A DNA stretch of 64,000 bases from Hetaerina americana. Its lineage: Eukaryota > Arthropoda > Insecta > Odonata > Calopterygidae. The stretch is from the NCBI GenBank assembly GCA_022747635.1, contig JAKTNV010000024.1, positions 868,001-932,000 on the forward strand, written 5' to 3'. Of the stretch, positions 25,766-36,479 are shown piece after piece (position 1 is the first letter of the stretch; every line of letters begins with the position of its first letter). The position numbers and the translations under genes were made by a program. The notes beneath the pieces are model-generated. The model searched no databases and had not been told where the DNA came from. It saw only the letters and a program-made list of their open reading frames with translations.

Positions 25766-28290
25766 AATGGAATAGGAAAACGTATGCTATGCTTACTGAG
25801 GCATTTGAGAATGAATCAATGCCTCGAATCGGATGTTATGGGAGGCAAACTCACTTTAAAAACGGAGCGACGTCATTTGACGAAGAAGAGTCTTTCAATA
25901 AGCGTGAACCAGGAAAGCGTGGAGAGAGTTTCCGATTCCTGACAAAAACAAAATTTGTCGATGGCCGTTATCTCACACCCTCCACTTTCATCGGACCTGT
26001 AATCATGTTATTTCTCTCAATTTCCGGGATTGAAAAAGCACTGAAAGGATGTATATGTTAAAAATAAATGAAATCCGAATCGGATCGGGAAATGAGTGGC
26101 AAAGAGTTCTCTATGAAGTAGAAAGGAAAAATCTTTGTATTTTCAAACTTGTGAAAACACCAGGCATAATGCGCTTCAAAATGGAACATCTTCATATTTA
26201 AGGCGATGGTAATATATGAATCAAGTCTTAACTCATTGTGCTTTTCTTCATCCAGTCTCGGAAATTTCTGAGCATGTCATTTTTAGTAATAAAAGATATT
26301 TGATTGGATTCCATTCTAAAATTTTACAGAAATTAAAATTTTTCCGGAATAAATACTTTCCAAATGCCATCAATACATGATCGCCATAGCAAATGCAAAG
26401 TCTACATGCCCAAATATTAAGACTTTAAACTAATGAAGGATAGTTTAAGCAATTAAATTAGATATTATAAATAGAAATTCCGCTATTTATATTTGTTCTA
26501 ATCCATATGTTTACCTTCATTATAGTAATAACATATAATATTATTAGAATAATAATGAGTAATCATAGACTAATGTCTACTTGTATTGAATATTGACGAA
26601 AAAAAATGCGAATGCAAGAAAAATGGGACTTGAGAAAACTCTTATCATGCAGAAAAAACTACTCGTTCACAAATTAAATAATTTAGGATGACATCAAATT
26701 TATCTTTTTTTATCAGGATAGAACTCAATAAATTTGAAAATTTTAATTTTGATTTCTAAAGTTATTATTATTATTCACGAAAAAACTCTAAACTCTGATG
26801 TTTAATAACAAAGGATTTTTTTCAAATTACTAACACGGTTTAGCATAAGATATTAAGGGTGGGTTGACGACAATATAGCTCATAGCTCTCAACATCTTAT
26901 ATTATTAAGTTAAATATTTTAAGAGTTATTTTCTGTTCCCGTTTAAACCGTACCGAAATATAATCAGATAAAAATTATATCATTAACAAATATTTTCGAT
27001 GAAACTTGTATTTATTATGATTGGCAACCTGGTAAGCACTAAAAATCGATACCGGATACTTATTTTTGCAAAGCTTTAATCCTGAATATGTTTCCAAAAT
27101 CTGCAACAATAATAGCTGCAGTAATATTAGAAGTACATATAAATTCCGGTGATTCCTAAGACAACACATTCGGACGTATCGCGAAGTCTGTAATTCAAAA
27201 TGCTGAAAACTATGCCGACATAGTTTTATAGAATGTTATAAATCGTATTTCGTGACATATCATATCAATGTGCCTTTAAATGAAAAACAATTCGATCGGT
27301 AAACGTAAAAAAGAAGCTCATTTGTAAAATTATTTCCTTATTCAGTTTTCTCTGAAACTGCTCCAGTTACAAATAACCTATAGCCAATCAAATTATGCCA
27401 CGCGTTGAACTGTTAATATTCCTCGCTCGACTCTTGAAAAATACTTTATTTGTTTTATAATGACAGGGTTTCCTAAACCATCACGCGAGTTAACAGGAAG
27501 TAATCCTAAGCCTTGACTTGGAAGTCTCATACCAGAGTGACAGAGCGTCTGGGATGAACTAATGTAAGCAATAGAGGAATGAATTTCAGACACTCATTCG
27601 CTTCCCCTATTTTCCATCCGAAATTCAAATTAAGAGATAGCCCCAAGGGTAGCAAGAGTTATTTAGCACGAATAAATGTGAGATAGTCGAGAGTAGTCCT
27701 CGAAATGAATACCTTGGCCATTTTCTCACAACAAAAGAACTGGGAGTTACTTGAACCAACATATCCTTCATCAAAATCCTGAACCCATCTCATCCGCCGT
27801 TTCCCGTAAATGAAATGAAATGCCAATTGGGGTACCATTAACGCGCATTCTTTCCGGTATCTTCCTAATGGTTTCCGATGTTTATCAAGAGTCAACGACG
27901 ATGACCAGACGACTGCTGACAAACAGAAGTTTGAATTCAGAAAATTACTTGAAAATATCTTGAGTGCAAAAACTGCCAGGACACCAATTGCCCTTGCTAG
28001 TGATATGTTTCTGTAGCCATACTCGCGAACTGTTCTCCACGGGGATTGGGGAAATCTTACGGGCGATGCAATCACCATCGAAGGCACGTATCTCGTATAA
28101 GGAGACGTGTCCCGATTATGACTCAATGGACCCTATCTTCCCCGTTAACATTTAAAAAAAAGTACATAAATATTTCATCCTCACCTCACGACAGGCGCTG
28201 GGCGTCGGGGAGTCGGACGACCTTCTTATTCGGAAGACGGTCAAACTTTCTCAAATCTTTTTTTTTTAGATTGATGTTACTTTCTTTTCT
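25765..28290. other. AT-rich non-coding stretch
   Basis: Very AT-rich at 26,200-27,350. A 155-codon minus-strand frame (28,126-27,659) has an ordinary residue mix but no recognised domain, and no start or splice context supports it as a gene. Confidence 0.4.
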
Positions 28291-28297
28291 TTTACAG

Positions 28298-28792
28298 GTC
28301 CATCTCACTCCTCGAGAGGACTTGCTGTGTCCACGAGGGAGGGTTCATTGGCGCGCGAGTCCATGAGTCCGCGGCCTTCCACGGTGATGGAGGACTGACT
28401 GTTCAAGAGGTGGGATATGTGGAACGCTGAAAGCGGCGGCGGCGGCGACGACGGCCGGCGTCTCTCACCCTTCTCCCTCGGCCACGCTTCCGAAGACGCT
28501 TCCCCTCCCTGGCTTCCTCCTCCTAGACAACCTCTTCCGGACTCTTCGGCGGCGGCGACGGCGGAGAATTTGCGGGACGGCGGCGGTGATGGCGGCGGCG
28601 GCAGAGGCGGAGAAGACGGCGGCGGCAGAGGCGGCAGAGGCGGCGGAGGCGGCAGCATTCCCGCGCCCGGGTGTGGACTAGTACCGACGCGGGAGAGAGA
28701 GCGGCTGGCGCCCTCTTCCTCCTCGCCCCCTCACCCCCTCTTGCCTCATGTCCCTCCTGCCCCCACGCCTAGCGCCGCCCCTCGGATGGAGG
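28298..28792 (+). CDS. Candidate GC-rich exon with Gly-rich coding sequence, unrecognised gene
   Basis: A long pyrimidine tract ending TTTTACAG at 28,297 looks like a real splice acceptor, and AGG/GTGAGG at 28,792 looks like a donor. An open frame starts at the ATG at 28,417 (MWNAESGGGGDDGRR) and stays open through the donor, with Gly/Arg and Pro/Ser-rich low-complexity sequence encoded partly by GGC/CGG repeats. Upstream ATGs at 28,364 and 28,385 open short frames, so this would be a 5' exon with leader sequence. The block is a CpG-rich island in AT-rich surroundings. No domain is recognised. It could equally be a non-coding CpG block whose splice-like ends are chance. Confidence 0.3.
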
Positions 28793-28799
28793 GTGAGGC

Positions 28800-30345
28800 T
28801 TCTGGTGGCGGGGGCGGTGGTGTCCCTCTCGTGCGCGCGCGCCACAAAGAGGGATAGAGGGAGTTGGAGCCGCTCCTTCGGACGCCCGCCGACATTTTTG
28901 AAGGGTATGGGGGTGAGTGAGGAATCAAGGAAAAGGTGATGTTTCCTCCCGTCAAGCTGTGTGACGCCGTTAGTTATCCATCGATATGGAAATACGTCTA
29001 TGGTCACGTTATTGTAATTCAAAGGGATCGCTTCCTCGTAAGGTTTTTCAATATTCACCAAATCAGACAGGATAGACATATCCTGTGGTGTAGGAAGAAT
29101 TTCTTGATGAAACTAGTTTTCGCCATATATTTGAGCTCATCCGCGAAGCTAAGTTGGCAAATAGCACTCGTTCCTTTAATTTGGAGAAAACAGTTAATTT
29201 TCTGTCGTTTACGATACACGTGAATGTTCTGAATTTGTGAATCGTTTTCTTTGTATTTGTATGTCCCCAAACCGATGAAAATTTAAATTGTATAAATTTT
29301 AAATCAATTTTGGAGTAGTTTTACAAGTAACATTATATGATGATTTTTTTGACAATAAGGTTGCGAATAACTAATAGGGATATCGATTAATAATTTTCAT
29401 AATGAGGACATTTTTTCCGTAAGTTCCTCTGAAATATTACGTTGAATTCTTATTATTCATAATATTGTCACAGAAATCCTTTCCGAAGGATCGTATTAAT
29501 TGCCAAAATCTATCCAGAAAATGTGACTGTTTTGTAAAAGGCTCCGCCATCACGGCAAAATTTTGTGATTTTCAATTAAAAATGGTCTCTCTTCTGTGTA
29601 TATTTGCAATAGAGTATGAGTACATCTTTAAATATGCGTGCATGGAATATTTCGCAATGCTATTAGGAAACTCAAACCAAATTTCCAGGTAAAATACTCC
29701 ATGGAAAAAGCAACAAGATCAACCTCAAATGTTGGTTTGACGCCTTGGAGTTGATAACGTACTGAATGTTTGTACCGTCAGCCAGCGGAGAACCTTTAGA
29801 TCCGATCAGATTCCTCTACTAAATACAGTCATTAAATTCGCCAAACATTTAAAGGATGAGAGTGCATTATATTATCCTGCATGGAAGAAGGAATGTTGAT
29901 AAAACGAAAAGTCATGGGGAAAAGTATAGGTATCTTATTCTACTACAGGGTCAGTAATAACAAGAAGATAAGAATGTTTCAATAGGAATTATAAAGGCAC
30001 ATATTTTGGAATGCATTTTCTTTAACTTTGCCTCTTGAAATATTAATGCAATTAAAGACTGTCTAAAACCTGCCTTAAAGAATTAAACTAAAAAATAAAT
30101 AAGGAAAATAAAACAAAATGCTTCAAAACCCCTTACGAGAACCATGTATGTTATTATGCCTGTGATTAATTTAGTTGTTTGAATCATATAATGCATTGCT
30201 CAATCACCGACTTAAAGTTAACTTTCATGCAAAAATAAATATGCCTTACGTCAAGCAGATTACGTTGCGCATAACTGCATACCATCTGTGTTATTAATAT
30301 CTTTCATATTTTGTCCGTAGTCTATAATATTAAGATATGTCCTAT
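28800..30345. other. Non-coding stretch after the GC-rich block
   Basis: CpG richness stops near 28,930 and the rest is AT-rich. Nothing recognised. Confidence 0.4.
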
Positions 30346-30420
30346 GCACAGTGAGCGTGGTAATCCGGTGGTTAGAGCTCTGGGCTACTGCCCGGAGGGT
30401 CTCACATCGATTCACACCTC
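30346..30420 (+). mobile_element. tRNA-like SINE head
   Basis: GGTGGTTAGAGCTCTGGGCT resembles a box A and D-arm, followed by an anticodon-like arm and a degenerate box B (CATCGATTCACACC). A real tRNA gene is unlikely because no acceptor stem closes. It could be the head of the SINE family seen at 30.9 and 36.5 kb. Confidence 0.45.
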
Positions 30421-30939
30421 TTGATAGACTTAATGAAGTTAGCTGTGAAACTTAAATTAGTTAAGTTTACTCTATTGTATTTTTAACTGAGTTTAGTCTA
30501 AAGATAAACCTAGATAAAAGTAATTCCTGTAACAATAAATTAGAACTGAGCTCATTCTTTATGTTAAGTCCAGAAAAATATTTACTCCTGCCAGAAGTTC
30601 TTCAAGAAATTTATCCATTCCTCAGAGAAGATATGAATCCATAAATTAAAAAATTTAAAATAATTGACGAATTCATATTCATCCAAATATTAGAAGTGCA
30701 TCATTTAAGTTAAAATCTTGTCTTTATTTTGAAATGAAAAACCTAACGTAAATCTTTGCCAAGATATACGTGAAGTTTTTCGAATAAAATTAGCGCGTTG
30801 CGTCAAAAAGTTACGAAATATGTAGTGACGAGTCGAGTTAAGAGTTTCTCTAAAATTTAACTTTTTAGCATAACGTATTTAAGTGCAATTCTTTACTACA
30901 CAGGTAGTCCTATGGGCAACATCAACTTCATCCATGCTG

Positions 30940-31108
30940 TGTGATATTTCGGGTGCACAAGCTTCTTGGGAAACTGCGGCCGGGAAACACCCACCCCCTC
31001 TCCTAGTGTGTGCATTTCTTGATCCGTATAGGGGTGAGTTCTACATTCACGAGTACGAGGTGAGTTCTACATTCACCAACAAAACCAAAGTCCGGGTTGA
31101 TTACTGTC
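30940..31108 (+). mobile_element. Second SINE family, copy 1 (body and 3' end)
   Basis: TTCTTGGGAAACTGCGGCCG, CACCCCCTCTCCTA, then CCGTATAGGGGTGAGTTCTA and the end GGGTTGATTACTGT line up in order with the copy at 36,480-36,705. An internal 27-bp unit carrying GGTGAGTTCTACATTCAC is present twice in tandem (31,033 and 31,060), a local duplication not seen in the other copy. Confidence 0.65.
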
Positions 31109-31149
31109 ATATGCACATATGATGTGCCTTTGTTCATATGCACAATGAA

Positions 31150-31975
31150 ACACTCAGGTCCTAAAACAGTTTTTTCCCAATTTTATTGAAATAATCCAAA
31201 AACGGTAAATGAGACTTTAAGTATAAAACGTTTTCTAATCCATATGGCCTACATCATCGTCAATAACATTAAACGCTTGAAACTTGGGTAAGTAATACTT
31301 CTTCGATTCGCCCTTCATCAATTCATCTGCATCGTAAGGGTTTAATTATTAGGGATACATAGCCTCCACGACAAAATAGATCTTCGCAAGGCTTCATCAA
31401 AGTACGGGAAATGTATTCCGGAGTTGCCAGGTAGTGGAATTGTATTTTCTCGTTCTGATGACTCTTTTTCGGAGCCTTTCCAGCACATCCACGTAGTAAG
31501 TATCGTCAACTGTCTGTCCTTAAGGAACAGACTCCTTATGGACCACTCCTTTACTGTCGAAAAATACGATGAGCATTGTTTTCACTTTTGATTTGCTGAT
31601 TCTTGCCTTTTTGGGCTTGGGGGACAGGTCGGTGTGCCACTCACAGCTTTGGCGGTTTTTTCTGGGTCGTATTAAAAAACCCAGGTTCCATCAGCAGTGA
31701 TGACGTTGTCCAAATAATCAGGTTAATTTTCAATACGTTGCAAGAGTTCACTTGAAATTTCCGCTCGGTTGGTCTTTCGTGACACGGTCGGCGCGCCGAG
31801 GTTTAAAATAACTGACGTGTTGCCACTTCCACAGCTTGAAGAGCACTGAGACTGGTATCGCGGCAAAGCTTAGCACCCCCCCTATACCTACTTCAAGTGG
31901 TTCAACCCCACTCCAATCAATAGGAGCAGCGCGGGAAATTTAATTGCATTATTTTGGAACGCATCCTGTATGTGG
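31150..31975 (-). mobile_element. Mariner transposase remnant (catalytic region)
   Basis: On the minus strand the translation, with frameshifts, gives DNVITADGTWVF, YDPE, then KSKVKTMLIVFFDSKGVVHKEF, then DDTYYVDVLERLRKR. These are the hallmark strings of a mariner DD34D transposase around the first two catalytic aspartates. The helix-turn-helix N-terminus is not visible, and several frame breaks and stops show it is dead. The outer edges are approximate; a likely end lies near 31,970. Confidence 0.75.
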
Positions 31976-32494
31976 CCTGGGCATCAGTTTTATGTGTATT
32001 CGTGATTCTGATGCATATGGAATCATTAAACTTTACTTATGTTTAACGAATGGAGATTGTTTGATGTGACCCCGAAGTGCAGAAATAGGGGTCTAAAACA
32101 ACTATTGACGCAATATTTAATACATCAATAACTTCGAGACAGATTTCATAACAAACTGTCCTAAAATATGCCCTCTTTAGAAAGGTTATTTATTTTAACT
32201 TATTATAAGTCGTAAAACAAAATACTGCATCATATTTCATCCGTTCCTGAAGTACAAATTGACGCTATAAAACGTATTAGAATTATAAATTTTTATTCGT
32301 TATATACGAGTATGTATACCTTCATATTTAAAGTGAACGTACGTATAGTATGCCTAAATCCATTACTGGGAAAGCCACTACAGGAATAAGACGACATGAG
32401 ACGTAATGTAAGATGTTTCTACTTTCCTACGAATTTAATAAATTATTAATGCACATATTTCCAATATCAATCATTATATGTGTGTATAGATATA

Positions 32495-32497
<3 letters not shown>
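31976..32497. other. AT-rich non-coding stretch between mariner remnants
   Basis: No coding similarity seen. Confidence 0.4.

Positions 32498-32558
<61 letters not shown>
32498..32558. repeat. (TA)n microsatellite at left edge of mariner remnant
   Basis: About 29 TA units run directly into AAATAAGTGTACTG, the truncated left terminal repeat of the mariner at 32,559. Confidence 0.95.
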
Positions 32559-32563
<5 letters not shown>

Positions 32564-33097
32564 GTGTACTGACTACTGATTTTTTTCCCGCCGCTCCAGG
32601 CGCGCCCAGCACCGCTCTGACGGGCTGCGATTGGAGGGGGGTATGTTGGCAAGCGACGCTGAAAAGGGCAGTCGGCTCTGAGCTGTGGTGTAGTGAGGAG
32701 CTCTGTTAACGTGAACCTCCACGCTCGACCCACGTCACGGAACGCGATGCCGAAGTTTTTGGAGCAGCGTTATTCCATCAAATTTGCGGTAAAGCTTGGG
32801 AAATCGTCTACCGAAACTGTCGGTATAATTAACCAGGCTTACGGGGAGTCAGCCATGTCCAGAAACATGATCCTTCGGTGGCACAAGATGTTCGTGGAGG
32901 GCAGAGAAGAGGTCGACGACGAGTCTTCGAGAGGTTCCCGATGATACCTTCGCGGGAGCGTTCCAGGAATAGGAACGCCGCTGGAACAAGTGTATCGACT
33001 CACAAGGGTCCTATTTTGAGGAATATTAGCTTAAGATACGTAAAAGTGTAATAAATTTTTTTTCCTGAACTCAGTACACTTATTTTCCGGACGAACC

Positions 33098-33100
<3 letters not shown>
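32559..33100 (+). mobile_element. Internally deleted mariner remnant between two (TA)n tracts
   Basis: The plus-strand frame from 32,747 reads MPKFLEQRYSIKFAVKLGKS and LRWHKMFVEGREEVDDESS, a mariner helix-turn-helix N-terminus. After a stop at 32,942 the same strand gives AFQE-stop-ERRWNKCIDSQGSYFEEY, the mariner C-terminus, so the catalytic core is deleted. The right terminal repeat (TTCCGGACGAACCCTG read toward the end) is intact to 33,099. The left one keeps only AATAAGTGTACTGA next to the (TA)n tract, having lost its outer bases. Confidence 0.8.

Positions 33101-33174
<74 letters not shown>
33100..33174. repeat. (TA)n microsatellite between mariner remnant and Penelope element
   Basis: About 37 TA units begin exactly after the intact right mariner terminus (ACGAACCCTG) and end 8 bp before the Penelope arm. 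Confidence 0.95.
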
Positions 33175-33176
<2 letters not shown>

Positions 33177-33257
33177 AATACTATATATAAAAACACAGAT
33201 GTAGATTTGTAGAATATAGAGACACAAAGAAAGGACACTCACAATTTGTTATTTTAC

Positions 33258-33285
33258 GTTTCGACAGCACGGCTGTCGTCTTCAG
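33258..33285 (-). ncRNA. Hammerhead-ribozyme-like core in Penelope left arm
   Basis: This is the inverted copy of the motif at 35,857-35,884, identical in the core and stem. It lies on the minus strand, in sense with the reverse transcriptase and downstream of the endonuclease, where it could process the 3' part of the element transcript. The same uncertainty about helix III applies. Confidence 0.45.
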
Positions 33286-33408
33286 AATGGCGTTCTCGGG
33301 GAAGAGCGGAGAGGATGTGCGGGGGAGAGGTGGGGGAAGGAGAGGTAAAGGGACCAATAGGAAATGAATAAGGGGGTGGGGGGATATGTAGGCAGCCAAT
33401 TGATGCAT

Positions 33409-33701
33409 TCAGTGGGCTTGGTTCAGCCCGGGCGGTTTGAATGATTGGGCCACCCAGATATGCGCCATCTCGCGGGTTCTCACCTCTATTATACTCGCAG
33501 ATTTGGGAAGGATTTCAATCACCGAAACAGAGAAGCAGTCGTCAAAAGATTGGTTGTGGGAAGCGGTGTGAGTAGGGATGGGATAATTAAGAAAGGTGGG
33601 AGATTTGGTGGAATATCGGTGGTTATTCATGCGGAGGGAAAGTGCGGTCGTGCATTCGCCCACGTAGAAGGCAGGGCAGAAGTTACAGGAGAGGCGATAT
33701 A
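33409..33701 (-). CDS. Penelope GIY-YIG endonuclease domain (separated from RT by mariner)
   Basis: YRLSCNFCPAFYVGEC followed by LSLRMNNHR is the Penelope-type GIY-YIG endonuclease core, with the paired cysteines typical of this clade. In the element this domain follows the RT in one polyprotein and nicks the target. The frame runs to a stop at 33,409. A mariner inserted at TA (33,700-33,701) cuts it off from the RT frame; with the mariner removed and one TA left, the frame is continuous. The C-terminal coding end lies inside the terminal arm. Confidence 0.85.
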
Positions 33702-34454
33702 CGAGGGTCATCCGGAAAGTAGTACCCGTTCGTGAAATAAAGACACAAAAGTAAATATTAACAAACATAAAAAATTTTATTTGAAAGAGGATACTTTAAA
33801 CTACTTCTCAACATAATCTCCAAGCAAATTAAGGCATTTGTCATAACGTGTGACAAGTTTCTGTATTCCTGCTGCATAGTCCTTCGCCGCCAGCTCATTG
33901 AGATACGCGAGGGACCCATCTTGCACAAATTTTTGCATAATGCAGATGTTGTTTAACAATTTCATGAACAATTGTTCGAGAAACATTGGGAAAATGCTCA
34001 CAGATGTCATCAATTGTGACGCGCCGATCGTTCCTCACGAATTCGTCAACTGAGCTCACCAGTTGGTCTGTAATGACAGACGGTCTCCCCGAACGCTCAT
34101 CGTCGTGTGTGTTCCCCCTCCCCATGTTGAAGTTGCGACACCACCGCCGAACAGACGACTCGTCCATTACATTGTCTCCATACACCTCCTTTAATTGGCG
34201 ATGAATATCACATGGGCGAACGTTTCTTGCATTGAGGAATTTAATCACTGCCCTCACTTCACAACTGGCGGCGTTCTCAATTTTTTTAAACATTGTAAAC
34301 AATCACAGAAACAACACAGGCAATGCTAGCGTCACGCAACTTGGCTCAGAGAAGGCAGACAAGCCACTGAAGCTATCTGACCTCGTCCAGCGGCTACTCG
34401 CGTCGTCAGCACTTCATGCGGCACGAACGGGTACTACTTTCCGGATGACCCTCG
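33702..34454 (-). mobile_element. Internally deleted mariner nested in the Penelope element
   Basis: Matching terminal inverted repeats begin CGAGGGTCATCCGG and end CCGGATGACCCTCG, with a TA on each side (33,700-33,701 and 34,455-34,456). The length of 753 bp compares with about 1.3 kb for a full mariner. A minus-strand frame (34,302-33,895) encodes the N-terminal paired-like helix-turn-helix region (AVIKFLNARNVRPCDIHRQL, then RSGRPSVITD) to CARWVPR. A second frame to 33,801 gives the extreme C-terminus (AAGIQKLVTRYDKCLNL). The DDD catalytic core is absent, so it cannot move on its own. Confidence 0.9.
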
Positions 34455-34456
34455 TA

Positions 34457-35696
34457 TAATATTTTTTGAGGTACAGGTGGCGAGTGGTTGGGAGTTGGTA
34501 CTGAGTGAGGGGGAGGGTCTTAAACGATGACAGCATTTGCAGCGTGGGCGGTTGCATGGTGCGGATAGGGGCGGGGGAGAGACGGGGGTGCTTGAAGTTG
34601 GATTTGTGGACTTAAAGATGTCTCGCAGGTTCGACGGGCGTTTAAATGAAACAGAGGGACAATGTGGGAATAAAAGTGATGTGGACTGAGTGTTATTGAT
34701 AATTGGGAAGAGGTCACGGATTAGATGTTTAATTTTGTGTGTTCCGGGGAAGAAAGTGGTGATAAGATTAGGGCATTTTGGGCGGTTTGGTTTGGGGAGG
34801 GGAGTGTATTGTGTTGACGGTTTGAGGATTTTACTGTTTAGCAGTTTTTCAGGGTACCCACATTTTCTAAGGGATTCATGCAGCTGGTCCAAGTATTTCT
34901 GTTGGGAGGGGGTGTTGTTGCAGAGACGGAAGCCACGGATAGAGAGTGAGAATGGGATGGAGCGCTTTGTGTGAGGAGGATGGCAGCTGTCGAAATGAAG
35001 ATATTGTTGCTTATTGGTTGGTTTAATGTGGACTGAAGTGTGAAACGTATTGTTTTGGAGGTGAATATCGATATCTAGGAAGGTAATATTCGAGTCGGAT
35101 ATAGAAGAAGTGAATGATACTGAGGAGGAGAAGTTGAGAGAGGAAATGAAAGAGGATAAAGTTTCGCGTCCGTGGGACCAAAGGAGGAAAATATCATCGA
35201 TATAGCGGGCCCAGAAAAGTGGTTTTAGGGTTTGTTGTTGCAGAAAGTCGTGTTCTAGTTTACCCATAAAAAGATTGGCGTATGCAGGAGCCATACGCGT
35301 GCCCATTGCAGTGCCTTTTATTTGTAAATATATTTTGTCATTGAATTGAAAAGCATTTTTGGTAAGAACGATTTGGCTTAATTCGAGGAGGAAATCTGTG
35401 GATGGGGTGTGTGGTGTGGATCGTAGGGAGAGGTAATGTTTCAGGGCTTCTAAGCCTTCTTTGTGGGGAATGGAGGTGTACAGAGATGTGACGTCTATCG
35501 TGGCCATGAGAATGGTTGTGTTGTGCGGAATTGGGATTGAGTGTAGACGTTCCAGAAAGTGGTGCGAGTCTTTAATGTAAGAAGGGAGTGAAGTGGCTAT
35601 CGGTTGATATGATATCGGTGGATATAGCCACAGCCCAAATCTGCGAGTATAATAGAGGTGAGAACCCGCGAGATGGCGCATATCTGGGTGGCCCAA
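34457..35696 (-). CDS. Penelope-like reverse transcriptase (5'-truncated, open frame)
   Basis: This minus-strand frame of about 410 residues contains reverse transcriptase motifs in order: DVTSLYTSIPH (motif A), KGTAMGTRMAPAYANLFMG (motif B), ARYIDDIFLLW (YIDD, motif C) and ITFLDIDIH. These are characteristic of Penelope-like elements, whose RT is related to telomerase. The first residues (MGHPDMRHLAGSH) derive from the inverted arm, not from RT, so the natural start is lost and the N-terminal fingers region is missing. The tail carries a Cys-rich CNRPRCKCC stretch, the usual linker before the endonuclease. The frame then runs into the mariner insertion and stops. Confidence 0.9.
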
Positions 35697-35856
35697 TCAT
35701 TCAAACCGCCCGGGCTGAACCAAGCCCACTGAATGCATCAATTGGCTGCCTACATATCCCCCCCACCCCCTTGTTCATTTCCTATTGGTCCCTTTACCTC
35801 TCCTTCCCCCACCTCTCCCCCGCACATCCTCTCCGCTCTTCCCCGAGAACGCCATT

Positions 35857-35884
35857 CTGAAGACGACAGCCGTGCTGTCGAAAC
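35857..35884 (+). ncRNA. Hammerhead-ribozyme-like core in Penelope right arm
   Basis: The sequence reads CTGAAGA, then a stem GACAG-CCGTG-CTGTC, then GAAAC. This resembles the hammerhead core CUGANGA - helix II - GAAA. Penelope-like elements are known to carry hammerhead motifs in their terminal repeats. There is one extra C before the stem, and I could not firmly place helix III or the cleavage site. The copy here is antisense to the element's ORF. Confidence 0.45.
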
Positions 35885-35992
35885 GTAAAATAACAAATTG
35901 TGAGTGTCCTTTCTTTGTGTCTCTATATTCTACAAATCTACATCTGTGTTTTTATATATTTGTGTGTCGCCGATGAGCGTTCCATTTCTAAG

Positions 35993-35993
<1 letters not shown>

Positions 35994-36042
<49 letters not shown>
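35994..36042. repeat. (TA)n microsatellite right of the Penelope element
   Basis: TA repeats starting about 35 bp beyond the right Penelope arm, followed by a looser TATG/TACATA-rich stretch to about 36,090. Confidence 0.95.
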
Positions 36043-36044
<2 letters not shown>

Positions 36045-36048
<4 letters not shown>

Positions 36049-36479
36049 TATAAGTATGTATGTGTATGTATATATATAGATATATACATATTGCTGTCCT
36101 CATTAGCAACAGATGTTTAATTCGCAAACAATGGATTTTTGGTGATTTCTAGCGTTTAAGTTTTCCTTTAATTGACAATAAAATACAATTTCCAGGGCTG
36201 TATATATATGACTCTGGGGTCATATCTTTAGATCTTAGGGGATATGATTCTCTTGGGCCAGGTTTTTTATCGTCCTTTAAGGTCCACAGGTCGTTCCATA
36301 TTCAGGTACCTTGGCGTTCCCTGTCATTGTTAGGGTATTCAAATTAATTACGGAAATTATATTTAATTATCTTCTATGCCTTAGAGTTAACTGACCTGGG
36401 AAACTCGTTAGTGCTTAAAAAACTATTTTTCAAAGTTGCCTACAAAGTAATAAATCCTGTTGCATTATATTTTATCATT
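36045..36479. other. AT-rich non-coding stretch
   Basis: Nothing recognised between the (TA)n tract and the SINE copy. Confidence 0.4.

Larger units (their letters stand above)
33183..35959 (-). mobile_element. Penelope-like retroelement with inverted terminal arms, interrupted by a mariner
   Basis: Both ends carry the same sequence of about 325 bp in opposite orientation (33,183-33,507 and 35,634-35,959), nearly identical (I see one substitution and one single-base indel in the part compared by eye). Between them, on the minus strand, lie a reverse transcriptase and a GIY-YIG endonuclease. Inverted or partial terminal repeats and 5' truncation are typical of Penelope-like elements. The inner end of the upstream arm is an inverted copy of the endonuclease C-terminus. 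The N-terminal part of the ORF is missing. (TA)n tracts lie outside both ends. High arm identity suggests a fairly recent insertion. Confidence 0.9.

Noticed and set aside
27659..28126. 155-codon minus-strand frame as a gene
   Set aside because: Residue mix is normal but there is no similarity I recognise, no support for the start, and frames of this size occur by chance in 64 kb.
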